From: Candidatus Omnitrophota bacterium
Lineage (GTDB): Bacteria; Omnitrophota; Omnitrophia; Omnitrophales; Aquincolibacteriaceae
Reading direction: 5' to 3'
Length of the DNA stretch: 64,000 nucleotides
Assembly (NCBI GenBank): GCA_022711115.1
Contig: JAKLFP010000007.1
Span: 62,001-126,000 of the forward strand
Part shown: positions 15,857-25,053 of the stretch, piece after piece
Position numbering within the stretch: position 1 is the first letter of the stretch
How the letters are laid out: each line of letters starts with the position of its first letter
Made by a program: the position numbers and the translations under genes
Notes under the pieces: generated by a model
Told to the model about the DNA's origin: nothing
The model's input: the letters and a program-made list of their open reading frames with translations, nothing else
Database searches by the model: none

Positions 15857-17590
15857 ATGGGAAAGACAGTTTTTATTAAGGATACGGCGATTACCGGTAA
15901 AGACAGGACAAGGGATTTTTACGGGATTTTTCTCGGGGTCCTTAGAGAAAAAGGACTTGAAAACGAGGTTCAGCCTGTTCGTGTGGCCGATATTGGTGTT
16001 TATGGCCAGGGGATCACAGTGCATCTCTTGCCGGATGACCTGCTTTACACCAATGTGGAAGAAGCGGATATCACGCCGATCGTGGAAGGTATCAAAGCCG
16101 GCAAACCCTGCCAGGCAAAACTTTCTCAATTCGGTTCCAAACAATTGCGAATCGTGCTCCGCAACTGCGGGAAGATCGATCCTGAGGATATTGAAGACTA
16201 TATCGCGCATGACGGCTATCAGGCTCTTGCAAAGGTGTTGAGCGATGCGCCGGAAAAAGTGATCCAGGAAATGAAAACCAGCGGGTTGCGCGGGCGCGGC
16301 GGGGCCGGATTTCCGACAGGGATGAAATGGGATCTGACCCGCAAAAGTCCGGGAGATCCGAAATATGTCATCTGTAATGGCGATGAAGGTGATCCCGGGG
16401 CTTATATGGACCGCAGTGTTTTGGAGGGGGATCCTCATTCCGTTATTGAAGGTATGATCATCGGAGCGTATGCCATGGGGGCTTCCAAAGGATTTTTCTA
16501 TATTCGTGCGGAATATCCGTTAGCGATCGAAAGGATCGAAAAGGCGATTCGGCAATGTTATGAATACGGTCTTTTAGGAAAGAACATTTTCGGGTCCTCG
16601 TTCTGTTTTGACGTGGAGATTCGTCTTGGGGCCGGCGCTTTTGTTTGCGGTGAGGAAACAGCCTTGATCGCATCGATTGAGGGGAAGCGAGGCTATCCGA
16701 GTCCGCGGCCTCCTTTTCCCTCGGTCAAAGGGCTTTGGGGAAAACCGACATGCATTAATAACGTCGAAACTTTGGCCAATATTCCTGTCATTTTGCTGAA
16801 GGGCGGCAAGTGGTTTGCGGGGATTGGGACGGAAACATCCAAAGGCACCAAGGTTTTTGCAGTAACCGGTAAAGTGAAAAATTCCGGGCTCGTCGAAGTC
16901 CCGATGGGGACCTCTATCGAAGATATCGTCTATGGGATTGCCGGCGGTGCCATGAGCGGGAAAAACGTTAAAGCGATTCAGACCGGGGGGCCTTCGGGCG
17001 GTGTGATCCCTAAAGAATACTTTAAGACGCAGGTGGATTACGAGAGTCTTCAAAAATTGGGTTCGATCATGGGATCCGGCGGTTTGATCGTGATGGATGA
17101 GGATGATTGCATGATCGATATCGCGAAATTCTATCTCGGCTTTTGCGTGGATGAATCCTGCGGGAAATGCGCGCCATGCCGGATCGGCGGGGTCCAGATG
17201 TTGAAGCTGCTTGAGAAGGTCTCGACAGGTCTCGGCACTCAAAAGGATCTGGATCAGCTGCAGATGATCTCAGCGGCCATGCAGAAAGCATCGCTTTGCG
17301 GTCTGGGACAGACGGCGCCGAATCCGGTGCTCTCGACGCTGAACTATTACCGGCCTGAATATAACGCGCATGTGGATCAAAAAAAATGTCCGGCCTGCAA
17401 GTGTGAAAAGCTGATCCGTTTTCTGATTCTGAGTGAAAAATGCGTGAAATGCGGGATGTGCTTCAAGGCCTGTCCGGTCGGTGCTATTTCCGGGAATCGT
17501 GAAAGCGGCTATCTGATCGATCAAACGAAATGCACCCGGTGCGGGCAATGTTTTGAGGTTTGCAAGCCTCATGCGATTAGCAAGAGTTAA
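15857..17590 (+). CDS. hndC: HndC/HydB, NuoF-like NADH- and FMN-binding subunit of hydrogenase 2
   Basis: A 577-residue flavin subunit. The first 90 residues resemble a thioredoxin-like domain but lack cluster cysteines. The NuoF core (about 95-510) has GLRGRGGAGFPTGMKW for NADH/FMN and CGKCAPC for a [4Fe-4S] cluster. The C-terminus is a two-cluster ferredoxin domain (CVKCGMCFKACPVG and CTRCGQCFEVC). This is the standard bifurcating HydB layout, unlike operon 1, where a GltD-like module replaces the ferredoxin domain. Confidence 0.9.
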   Translation: MGKTVFIKDTAITGKDRTRDFYGIFLGVLREKGLENEVQPVRVADIGVYGQGITVHLLPDDLLYTNVEEADITPIVEGIKAGKPCQAKLSQFGSKQLRIVLRNCGKIDPEDIEDYIAHDGYQALAKVLSDAPEKVIQEMKTSGLRGRGGAGFPTGMKWDLTRKSPGDPKYVICNGDEGDPGAYMDRSVLEGDPHSVIEGMIIGAYAMGASKGFFYIRAEYPLAIERIEKAIRQCYEYGLLGKNIFGSSFCFDVEIRLGAGAFVCGEETALIASIEGKRGYPSPRPPFPSVKGLWGKPTCINNVETLANIPVILLKGGKWFAGIGTETSKGTKVFAVTGKVKNSGLVEVPMGTSIEDIVYGIAGGAMSGKNVKAIQTGGPSGGVIPKEYFKTQVDYESLQKLGSIMGSGGLIVMDEDDCMIDIAKFYLGFCVDESCGKCAPCRIGGVQMLKLLEKVSTGLGTQKDLDQLQMISAAMQKASLCGLGQTAPNPVLSTLNYYRPEYNAHVDQKKCPACKCEKLIRFLILSEKCVKCGMCFKACPVGAISGNRESGYLIDQTKCTRCGQCFEVCKPHAISKS

Positions 17591-17628
17591 TACTCGAAAA
17601 GTCTTTATACGAAAGAAGGAGAAGTTTT

Positions 17629-19380
17629 ATGGTGAAGGCCGTTATTAATGGGTTACATGTGGAAGTTCCGGAGCATACAACGATCTTGGAAGCGGCAAGA
17701 AAAGCCCAGGTCAAGATCCCGACACTTTGCAAACATCCTGATTCTTATCTTCATGCTTCGGCAGCTTGCGGGATTTGCCTGGTGAGAGTAAAGGGCACCC
17801 GAAAAATGCTTCGCGCTTGCTCTACGCCGATCGAAGAGGGCATGGATATTATTACCCATGATCCTGAGATCGTGTCAATCCGTCGCACCGTGGTCGAACT
17901 GATTTTGTCCAACCATCCGAATGAATGTCTCACTTGCGGACGCAACAATAATTGTGAATTGCAGTCGTTGATTGCCGATTTCGGGATCCGGGAAGAATTC
18001 TTTGAAAAGATCGTCAAAGATATTCCTCGGGATGATTCCACCGGCAATATTGTCCTGGAGCCCAGGAAATGTATCAACTGCGGCCGCTGTGTGGACGTTT
18101 GCCAGAATGTGCAGGATGTCTGGGCTCTGACTTTTCTTCAGCGCGGTTTCAACACGAGAATGGCTCCGGCGGGGGATATCAGCTTAGCGGATTCTCCATG
18201 CGTCCGTTGCGGCCAATGTTCCGCGCACTGTCCGACGGGCGCGATTGTGGAAAAGGATGACAGCGTACTTGCCTGGAAAGCGCTTCGCGATCCGGAGCAA
18301 TACTGTGTGGTCCAGATCGCTCCCGCTACCCGTGTGGCTCTCGGAGAAGCGTTTGGATTTCCGATCGGCAGCAACGTGACGAAAAAAATGTATTCGGCTC
18401 TCCGGCGTATGGGATTCAAGGCGATCTTTGACACGAATTTCGGCGCGGATGTGACCATCATGGAGGAGGCCACGGAATTTATTGAAAGGTTTGCCAATAA
18501 GAAAGGACCGCTTCCGTTGATCACTACGTGTTGTCCATCCTGGGTGGATTTCATGGAAAAATTCCATACGGACATGATCCCGCATTTTTCGTCGGCCAAA
18601 TCTCCGCATGAAATGCTGGGTGTGTTGGTGAAGACGTATTATGCGGAGAAGAACAAGATCGATCCCGCGAAACTTAAAGTGATTTCTGTCATGCCTTGTA
18701 CCGCGAAGAAGTTCGAGATTTCGCGCAGCCGGGAAATGTCGGCATCGGGTTTCCAGGATGTGGATGTGGTGCTGACGACGCGTGAGCTGGCGCGTATGAT
18801 CAAACAGGCGGGAATTGATTTCACGAATTTACCGGAAGAGGAATGCGATCATATCCTTGGCGACTACAGCGGCGCCGGAACGATCTTCGGTGCGACCGGC
18901 GGGGTTATGGAAGCGGCGCTTCGGACGGCGTATTGTTTTGCGACGGGCAAAAAACTGCCGCGTGTCGAATTTGAGAATGTCCGCGGCCTGAAGGGAGTCA
19001 AGGAAACTTCCGTGGACATCGATGGAACGGAAGTCAAAATTGCGGTAGCGCACGGTCTCGCGAATGTGGAGTATGTCCTCAATGAAGTCCGTCGCGCGAA
19101 AAAGGAAGGCCGGCCGATCCCGTATCACTTTATCGAAGTCATGGCCTGTCCGGGTGGCTGCGTGGGCGGCGGCGGCCAGCCATACGGCGTGACAGATGAA
19201 CTTCGGATGGCGCGCGCGAAGGGACTTTATACGGATGATGAGTCTCAAGTGGTGCGTTGCTCTCATGAAAATCCATATGTGCAGCAACTTTACAAGGAGT
19301 TCCTTGGTAAACCGTTAAGTGAAAAAGCGCATCATTTGCTTCATACCAAATATCAGGTGTTGCCGGTGTACCGGCGCTAG
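17629..19380 (+). CDS. hndD: HndD/HydA, catalytic [FeFe] hydrogenase subunit 2
   Basis: A 583-residue M3-type [FeFe] hydrogenase. The domains are an N-terminal [2Fe-2S], a His-ligated cluster region (HPNECLTCGRNNNC), two [4Fe-4S] sites (CINCGRCVDVC, CVRCGQCSAHC) and the H-cluster domain. All three H-cluster motifs are canonical: TTCCPSW (Cys301-Cys302), VMPCTAKKFE, and MACPGGC before GGGGQP. It therefore has the ligand that HydA1 of operon 1 lacks. It ends with the small-subunit-like tail. A terminator-like hairpin lies about 110 bp downstream. Confidence 0.92.
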   Translation: MVKAVINGLHVEVPEHTTILEAARKAQVKIPTLCKHPDSYLHASAACGICLVRVKGTRKMLRACSTPIEEGMDIITHDPEIVSIRRTVVELILSNHPNECLTCGRNNNCELQSLIADFGIREEFFEKIVKDIPRDDSTGNIVLEPRKCINCGRCVDVCQNVQDVWALTFLQRGFNTRMAPAGDISLADSPCVRCGQCSAHCPTGAIVEKDDSVLAWKALRDPEQYCVVQIAPATRVALGEAFGFPIGSNVTKKMYSALRRMGFKAIFDTNFGADVTIMEEATEFIERFANKKGPLPLITTCCPSWVDFMEKFHTDMIPHFSSAKSPHEMLGVLVKTYYAEKNKIDPAKLKVISVMPCTAKKFEISRSREMSASGFQDVDVVLTTRELARMIKQAGIDFTNLPEEECDHILGDYSGAGTIFGATGGVMEAALRTAYCFATGKKLPRVEFENVRGLKGVKETSVDIDGTEVKIAVAHGLANVEYVLNEVRRAKKEGRPIPYHFIEVMACPGGCVGGGGQPYGVTDELRMARAKGLYTDDESQVVRCSHENPYVQQLYKEFLGKPLSEKAHHLLHTKYQVLPVYRR

Positions 19381-19488
19381 ATTTTAAGCGGCTCATAAAG
19401 TAGAATCAGCATCATTTTATATCCTGAGGAAGAGGGGCGATTCAAACAGCCCTAAGGCTAAGGGAAAAAAACAGGAACAGTTTTTTTG

Positions 19489-19526
19489 ATCCCGGCTTTT
19501 TCCCTGAGGCCGGGATTTTTATTTTT
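19489..19526 (+). terminator. Intrinsic terminator after hydrogenase operon 2
   Basis: ATCCCGGC (19489-19496) pairs exactly with GCCGGGAT (19509-19516) and is followed by TTTTATTTTT. It lies between hndD and the TM1266-type gene, so it separates the structural genes from the regulator and maturases. The 108 bp before it contain no recognised riboswitch. Confidence 0.7.
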
Positions 19527-19545
19527 AAGGTCACTGGGAGGAAAT

Positions 19546-19797
19546 ATGGACAAGAGAGTTGGTTTTGTGGGTATCATCATCGAAGACCGGAAAAAGGCGG
19601 CGCATGAGGTCAATGATTTGCTTTCGGAGCATGGGGACATCATCGTGGCTCGAGTCGGGCTTCCGTACCGGGAGCGGCATTGTTCTGTGATTACTTTGAT
19701 CGTGGACGCAACAACGGATGAACTGGGCGCGCTTACCGGAAAACTGGGTGCTCTTGACGGTGTTTCTGTGAAATCAGCTCTCACAAAGGCCGGATAA
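19546..19797 (+). CDS. TM1266-family putative iron-only hydrogenase regulator
   Basis: An 83-residue ACT/NikR-like small protein starting MDKRVGFVGIIIEDR, a pattern I recognise from the family annotated as iron-only hydrogenase system regulators, usually found beside hydE/hydF/hydG. It is probably a ligand-binding domain; its DNA-binding role has not been shown to my knowledge. GGGAGGAAAT directly precedes the ATG at 19546. hydF starts two bases after its stop. Confidence 0.8.
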   Translation: MDKRVGFVGIIIEDRKKAAHEVNDLLSEHGDIIVARVGLPYRERHCSVITLIVDATTDELGALTGKLGALDGVSVKSALTKAG

Positions 19798-19798
19798 T

Positions 19799-21058
19799 AT
19801 GCAGAGCGCACCTAAATCATTGAGACTTCAAATAGGAATTTTCGGTCGGACCAATGTCGGGAAATCAAGCTTTCTGAATATGGTGGCCGGTCAAGATGTG
19901 GCCATCACTTCACCTGTTCCAGGCACTACCACCGATGTGGTCGAAAAGACCATGGAGCTTTTACCGGTCGGTCCTGTTGTTTTTCTTGATACAGGGGGTC
20001 TGGATGACGATTCCTTGTTGGGAACAAAACGCGTGGAGCGTACGCGCAAGGTTTTTGATCGGGCGGATGTTTCGATTTTGATCGTCGAGGCGGACAAATG
20101 GACGGAATATGAAGAAGAGGTGGTTTGCGAAGCAGAAAAGAGAAAAAGTCCGTTGATCTTGGCTATCAATAAAAGTGATCTTCAATTACCCTCATCGGAT
20201 TTTTTACAAAAGTTGCGCCAAAGAGTTTCGCGAATCATCATTTGCGCAAGTACGGATTTGATACGGCGGGATGCATCAGTGAATCTTCTGAAGCAATACC
20301 TCCTTGAAGTTTGCCCGGAGGACTATTTGACGGCTCCGGCGCTTTTGGGCGATATCATGCCGAAAGGGGGATTGGCGGTTCTCATTATCCCGATCGATTT
20401 TGAAGCTCCCAAAGGTCGGATCATCCTTCCGCAGGTTCAAGCAATCCGGGATGCTTTAGACCATGGTTCCATGACCCTTGTGGTGAAGGAAAGTGAATAT
20501 AAGTCGGCTCTTGCCCGTCTCAAAGCCCCGCCGGATCTTGTGGTTTGCGATTCCCAGGTCGTGGACCGTATGGTGGCCGAAACACCGGCGGGTGTTCGGT
20601 GTACGACGTTTTCAATCCTTTTTTCACGTTTAAAAGGAGATATCGCAGAAATGACCCGAGGGGCAATGTCTGTTGGGAAACTTCAGAAGGGTGACAAGGT
20701 TCTGATCTCGGAGTCCTGCAGCCACCACGCGATTGAAGGGGACATCGGGCGCATTAAGATCCCGAACTGGCTCAAAAAATATCTCGGTCACGAAATCGAG
20801 ATCAAGATTGCCGCCGGACGTGATTTTCCCGAGGATGTTCAGGATTACAAACTCATTATTCAATGCGGTTCCTGTATGCTCACGCGGCGTGAGACGTTAG
20901 CCAGGATCCAAAAGGCAAAACAAAAAGGGGTTCCTATTACCAATTACGGGCTTTGCATCTCCTTTCTTCAAGGTGTTCTGGAACGGGTGATCGAGCCGTT
21001 TCCGGAAGCTTTAGAAGTATATCGAAATACTCCCTGCGATACGTCGCCAAGGAGGTGA
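19799..21058 (+). CDS. hydF: HydF, GTPase and scaffold for H-cluster assembly
   Basis: A 419-residue maturase that carries the 2Fe precursor and delivers it to HydA. The GTPase domain has GRTNVGKSS near 16, DTGG near 67 and NKSD near 122. The C-terminal cluster motif is normally CxH...HCxxC. Here it reads C307-S-H309 and then Q355-C356-G-S-C359, so the histidine just before CxxC is Gln. The three cysteines and the first His remain. The gene is tightly packed between the TM1266-type gene and hydG. Confidence 0.92.
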   Translation: MQSAPKSLRLQIGIFGRTNVGKSSFLNMVAGQDVAITSPVPGTTTDVVEKTMELLPVGPVVFLDTGGLDDDSLLGTKRVERTRKVFDRADVSILIVEADKWTEYEEEVVCEAEKRKSPLILAINKSDLQLPSSDFLQKLRQRVSRIIICASTDLIRRDASVNLLKQYLLEVCPEDYLTAPALLGDIMPKGGLAVLIIPIDFEAPKGRIILPQVQAIRDALDHGSMTLVVKESEYKSALARLKAPPDLVVCDSQVVDRMVAETPAGVRCTTFSILFSRLKGDIAEMTRGAMSVGKLQKGDKVLISESCSHHAIEGDIGRIKIPNWLKKYLGHEIEIKIAAGRDFPEDVQDYKLIIQCGSCMLTRRETLARIQKAKQKGVPITNYGLCISFLQGVLERVIEPFPEALEVYRNTPCDTSPRR

Positions 21059-21063
21059 GAACG

Positions 21064-22548
21064 ATGACGGCTGAAACTGCTTGGATATCTCAAAGGATCA
21101 AAAAAGATCAAATCGAACGCTATCTGGATCGCGGATCCGATTTTATTCCGAACGCCGAGATCTGGCAAAAGATCGAAAATGCCAAAGAACCAAGTCCGGA
21201 ACAGGTGCGAGAAATCCTGGGGCGTTCTTTGGAGATTCAAACACTCAAACCGGACGATCTTGCCTTGCTGATGAGAGTGAACGACCCCGCCCTTTTGCGG
21301 GAAATGCAGAAAATAGCACTCCAAATCAAGAAGAAAGTCTATGACAATCGGATCGTGACCTTTGCGCCGCTTTATATGGGCAATTACTGCGTGAATAATT
21401 GCGCGTATTGCGGATTTCGTCACGACAATCTCGAGGCGAAACGCCGCGTACTTTCCCAGGATGAGATCCGGAAAGAAACAGAAACTCTTACCGGCAAAAT
21501 CGGGCACAAAAGGATCATTGCGGTTTACGGGGAACACCCGATGACGGGGATCGACTACATCCTTGAAAGCATGAAAACGATCTATGACGTTCGAGTCCCA
21601 ACCCGGCATGGTTACGGAAATATCCGGCGCATCAATGTGAATGCCGCGCCGATGTCCGTTGAAGAGCTCACACTGCTCAAAGACGGCGGGTTGGGTACTT
21701 ACCAGGTATTTCAGGAGACTTATCATCGTGAGACTTACGCACATCTTCATCCCAAGGGAACGCTGAAGTCCGATTACCGCTGGAGACTTTACACGATGCA
21801 CCGGGCGCTCGAAGCAGGCATTGATGATGTGGGGATCGGGGTGCTATTCGGGCTTTATGACTGGCGTTTTGAAGTCATGGCACTTCTTTATCACGCGATT
21901 GCTTTGGAATCCAAAATGGGCATTGGCCCCCACACTGTTTCTTTCCCAAGGCTTGAACCCGCCTTAAATTCATCGTGTGCATCCGATTCTCCGTACCGAG
22001 TTTCGGATGATGATTTTAAAAAGGCTATTCTGTTGATCCGTCTCGCCATTCCGTATACGGGAATGATCATCACAGCACGCGAGACTGCGCAAATGCGTCG
22101 CAATGCGATTGATCTCGGAATCACCCAGACCGACGCATCGACTAAAATCGGAATTGGAAGCTATAGTGAGGATATCCAAGTGCAACAGGCCGAGCGCCAG
22201 CAATTTATTCTCGGAGATACGAGGAGCCTTGATGAACTTGTTCGCGATTTTGCCGGGATGGGATATATCACTTCGTTCTGTACGGCCGGATACCGTTGCG
22301 GCCGCACCGGCAAATGTATCATGGAGCTTCTACGGAGCGGTCGGGAAGGGAAGTTTTGTAAACTCAACGCCGTGCTGACCTTTCAGGAATGGCTTGACGA
22401 TTTTGCGACGCCCGAGACAAGAGAACTCGGCCTTCGTGTTCTTGAAAAAGAACTTGAAGAGATCAAACGGAACAATCCTCAAGGATTTCCTGTCTTTTAC
22501 CAATTTCTCGAACGTGTCCGGAAAGGAGAGCGGGACCTGTTTCTTTAA
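21064..22548 (+). CDS. hydG: HydG, radical SAM tyrosine lyase making CO and cyanide ligands
   Basis: A 494-residue ThiH-like maturase that splits tyrosine to supply Fe-CO-CN units. The radical SAM site is CVNNCAYC near residue 110. The C-terminal auxiliary cluster is normally bound by C-x2-C-x22-C. Here Cys406 and Cys432 keep exact spacing, but the middle ligand is Gly409 (CTAGYRC); extra cysteines occur at 412 and 418. Whether one of them substitutes is open. The ATG at 21064 has AAGGAGGTGAG upstream; a longer in-frame start inside hydF is unlikely. Confidence 0.92.
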   Translation: MTAETAWISQRIKKDQIERYLDRGSDFIPNAEIWQKIENAKEPSPEQVREILGRSLEIQTLKPDDLALLMRVNDPALLREMQKIALQIKKKVYDNRIVTFAPLYMGNYCVNNCAYCGFRHDNLEAKRRVLSQDEIRKETETLTGKIGHKRIIAVYGEHPMTGIDYILESMKTIYDVRVPTRHGYGNIRRINVNAAPMSVEELTLLKDGGLGTYQVFQETYHRETYAHLHPKGTLKSDYRWRLYTMHRALEAGIDDVGIGVLFGLYDWRFEVMALLYHAIALESKMGIGPHTVSFPRLEPALNSSCASDSPYRVSDDDFKKAILLIRLAIPYTGMIITARETAQMRRNAIDLGITQTDASTKIGIGSYSEDIQVQQAERQQFILGDTRSLDELVRDFAGMGYITSFCTAGYRCGRTGKCIMELLRSGREGKFCKLNAVLTFQEWLDDFATPETRELGLRVLEKELEEIKRNNPQGFPVFYQFLERVRKGERDLFL

Positions 22549-22557
22549 GAACATGAG

Positions 22558-23631
22558 ATGCTCATGGGAATTCTTATGAATGCATTATCGCGCGAAAAAA
22601 TGCGGGAGTGGTTGTGCGAAAAAGATCCTCAAAAGCTGGAAAATCTTTACCGGCAGGCCCGTGAAGAGAAACTGCGGTGGATCGGGTCAAAGGTGTATTT
22701 TCGCGGGCTCATTGAATTTAGTAATTTCTGTTCAAAAAACTGTCATTATTGCGGGATTCGCCGTGATCATGACATACTGAAGCGTTATTCGATGAGTGAA
22801 GAAGAAATCCTCGAATGCGCGCAAATGGCTTACGCTATGGATTACGGATCGATCGTCCTCCAGTCTGGCGAGCGGCAAGATGACAGCTTTATCCTTTTTA
22901 TTGAAAAAATCATCCAAAAAGTCAAGGATCTGACATCCCAACAACTTGGGATCACCCTGTCGCTCGGAGAGCAGCGTGCAGAAACCTATGAGCGATGGTT
23001 TCATGCAGGAGCTCATCGCTATCTGTTGCGGATGGAAACCAGCAGCCGGGAACTTTATAGAAAGCTTCATCCCGCGGATCATTCATTTGATGCCCGTTTA
23101 AATTGTTTGAAAACGCTTCGTCGGATCGGATATCAGGTCGGGACGGGGGTCATGATTGGACTTCCGTTTCAAACGGAGGATGATCTCGTAGACGATATCT
23201 TTTTCTTTAAAGAAGAAGACGTGGACATGATCGGAATGGGACCCTACATCCCGCATGCCAATACGCCGCTTACCTGGCCGGACGGGGATTATAATGCCGC
23301 GGATCATTTTCGTTTGGGTCTTGTGATGATCGCTTTGACGCGTTTGGTGCTTCAAGATGTGAATATTGCGGCTGCTACCGCACTGCAAACGCTGAACCCT
23401 AAGGGGAGGGAGAGGGGCGTTTGTGCCGGAGCCAATATCATCATGCCCAATATTACACCGACGACTTATCGCAGCCTCTACAAACTTTATGATAACAAAC
23501 CTTGCCTGGATGAGAATGCCGACTTGTGCAAGAGCTGTCTGGAAAAAAGGCTTGCTCATGACGGCATTCAAATAGGCTATGGAGAATGGGGGGATTCACC
23601 GCACTTTTCGAAACGACAAAAAACGACCTGA
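22558..23631 (+). CDS. hydE: HydE, radical SAM maturase for the dithiolate bridge
   Basis: A 357-residue BioB-like radical SAM protein with the cluster motif CSKNCHYCG near residue 58 and family text such as RMETSSRELY. It works after HydG in building the dithiomethylamine-bridged diiron unit. It follows hydG by nine bases, completing hydF-hydG-hydE. The start is uncertain: ATGs at 22558, 22564 and 22576 are in frame, and the last (MNALSREKM) has GGGA upstream. It faces a glycosyltransferase gene tail-to-tail. Confidence 0.9.
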   Translation: MLMGILMNALSREKMREWLCEKDPQKLENLYRQAREEKLRWIGSKVYFRGLIEFSNFCSKNCHYCGIRRDHDILKRYSMSEEEILECAQMAYAMDYGSIVLQSGERQDDSFILFIEKIIQKVKDLTSQQLGITLSLGEQRAETYERWFHAGAHRYLLRMETSSRELYRKLHPADHSFDARLNCLKTLRRIGYQVGTGVMIGLPFQTEDDLVDDIFFFKEEDVDMIGMGPYIPHANTPLTWPDGDYNAADHFRLGLVMIALTRLVLQDVNIAAATALQTLNPKGRERGVCAGANIIMPNITPTTYRSLYKLYDNKPCLDENADLCKSCLEKRLAHDGIQIGYGEWGDSPHFSKRQKTT

Positions 23632-23648
23632 AACGGGAGTGCTGTTGT

Positions 23649-24917
23649 TTATTTCTTTACCGAAATCTGATTCAAATAGAAAAGCACCCCACCCCATAAA
23701 ATAAGAGATCCCCACAGAGGACTTCCCAGATAGCTGAAAACGGGCGGGATGACAAATCCTAAAAACATAAATCCCGCGGCGATCCAGATGCACGTAAGCA
23801 TAACAATGGAATCCCTTGAATGATAAGGATACCGCTGCAACAACGAAAATGCCCCGAGAAAAAGTAAAAACAAGGCCGTGTAATGATGCGCCTGTGAGAC
23901 GGGCGAGGCGAAAAGCATGAGCATCGGGTAGAGGGAGTATTCACATAACAGCGGAACGCAATCCCGGTTTTGGGCGGATTTTGAGGGGAGTCTTTTCAAA
24001 AAAAGGAGGATCAGCAGGATAAACCCGAAAGCTGACGTGATTGACCGGATCAAATTATTCGAGGCACCGATGAATTTTTCTTCCGAAGGCCAGGCTAGGC
24101 GTGTGATCACGGCGTACAGAGACTGGTTTTTTTCTGCAAAGGGCGTAAAAAGTTCACTCCATAAATAATTTTTATACGCCTGGTCCAAACTGCCCGCGGA
24201 CATAAGACTCTTCCAGATTTTAAGTAATGCCCAGTTTTGCTGGATTCCGATCACGAGGGAGGGGAAAATGAACAGAAATAGAATGATTCCCACTAGGGTG
24301 CTTGCAAGAACCCGCCATTCCTTTTTGAAAAGAAAAAAGAAGATCAGGTAAGAGAGCGGGCTGATTTTGAGCGATATGGCAAATCCAAGGAGGAAGCCGG
24401 CTACGAATCGCCAACGATTGAGGTAGGAGTAAAAAATAAGGATCGCGAGAAAAAGCATGATGATGCCCAATTGGCCTCGGGAAAAGGTTTGTAAAAAAAC
24501 GGGGAGGCAAAAGATGGCGGAAATAACAATCTGCCAATCGATATTCTGAGATTTTTCCCGGAAAGATCGGGAGAGAAAAAGGGCGCCGAGCAATGCGGCG
24601 ACAGAAATGATGTAAAAGAAAAAAACACTTACGGCAACGGGGAGACGTTCCAGCGGTGTCAGGAGAATGGCTAAAAAGGGAGAATAAACATAATGAAAGT
24701 GCCGGCTTGTTTCAATGCCATAGAGATGGTTGGCCCGGTCGCTATTGATCATTTCTGCCGCCTTCAGGTAAACAACCAGGTCGGTTCTCTGCTTGGGCCC
24801 GAGCGCCCCTCGGTAGACAGTGGAAATACCGACACCTATGAAAAAAGCGGTGAGGACAAGGCACCCCAGCCATTTTTTACGAAGGACAGATTCTATGATT
24901 TTTTGGATCGTGCGCAT
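23649..24917 (-). CDS. GT87-like polyprenol-phosphate-dependent membrane glycosyltransferase
   Basis: A 422-residue polytopic membrane protein with about ten hydrophobic helices. The first extracytoplasmic loop carries a TDLVVYLKAAEM segment, and YVYSPF follows before the next helix. This is the pattern of the DUF2029/GT87 group, in which an acidic residue in loop one is catalytic. It would transfer a sugar from a lipid-linked donor on the outer face of the membrane. Donor and acceptor are unknown. It is divergent from the sugar-modification cluster that starts at 25054, consistent with a role in the same glycan. Confidence 0.65.
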   Translation of the reverse strand: MRTIQKIIESVLRKKWLGCLVLTAFFIGVGISTVYRGALGPKQRTDLVVYLKAAEMINSDRANHLYGIETSRHFHYVYSPFLAILLTPLERLPVAVSVFFFYIISVAALLGALFLSRSFREKSQNIDWQIVISAIFCLPVFLQTFSRGQLGIIMLFLAILIFYSYLNRWRFVAGFLLGFAISLKISPLSYLIFFFLFKKEWRVLASTLVGIILFLFIFPSLVIGIQQNWALLKIWKSLMSAGSLDQAYKNYLWSELFTPFAEKNQSLYAVITRLAWPSEEKFIGASNNLIRSITSAFGFILLILLFLKRLPSKSAQNRDCVPLLCEYSLYPMLMLFASPVSQAHHYTALFLLFLGAFSLLQRYPYHSRDSIVMLTCIWIAAGFMFLGFVIPPVFSYLGSPLWGSLILWGGVLFYLNQISVKK

Positions 24918-24927
24918 ATTTTATCCG

Positions 24928-24957
24928 TTGAATCTTCTACACTAAACGGGATATAAT
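24928..24957 (+). promoter_or_regulatory. Candidate sigma-70 promoter for the sugar cluster
   Basis: TTGAAT (24928-24933) and TATAAT (24952-24957) are separated by 18 bp. The leader to the GTG at 25054 would be about 90 bases. It is based on sequence match only. Confidence 0.45.
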
Positions 24958-25053
24958 CTCAACTCATTTCTGCTGAAATCACAAATGAATTTAAAGACTT
25001 TTTGCAGTAAAGTGAAACACTTTATCGACTTTTAACAATAAGGAATCTGACCT

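Noticed and set aside
15512-16438. Long minus-strand open frame opposite hndB and hndC
   Set aside because: It lies entirely opposite two well-recognised genes, and its product has no family features. It is a codon-bias shadow.
19381-19488. Riboswitch in front of the TM1266-type gene
   Set aside because: I compared it with remembered preQ1, fluoride, lysine, TPP and glycine consensus patterns; none fitted beyond a small hairpin.
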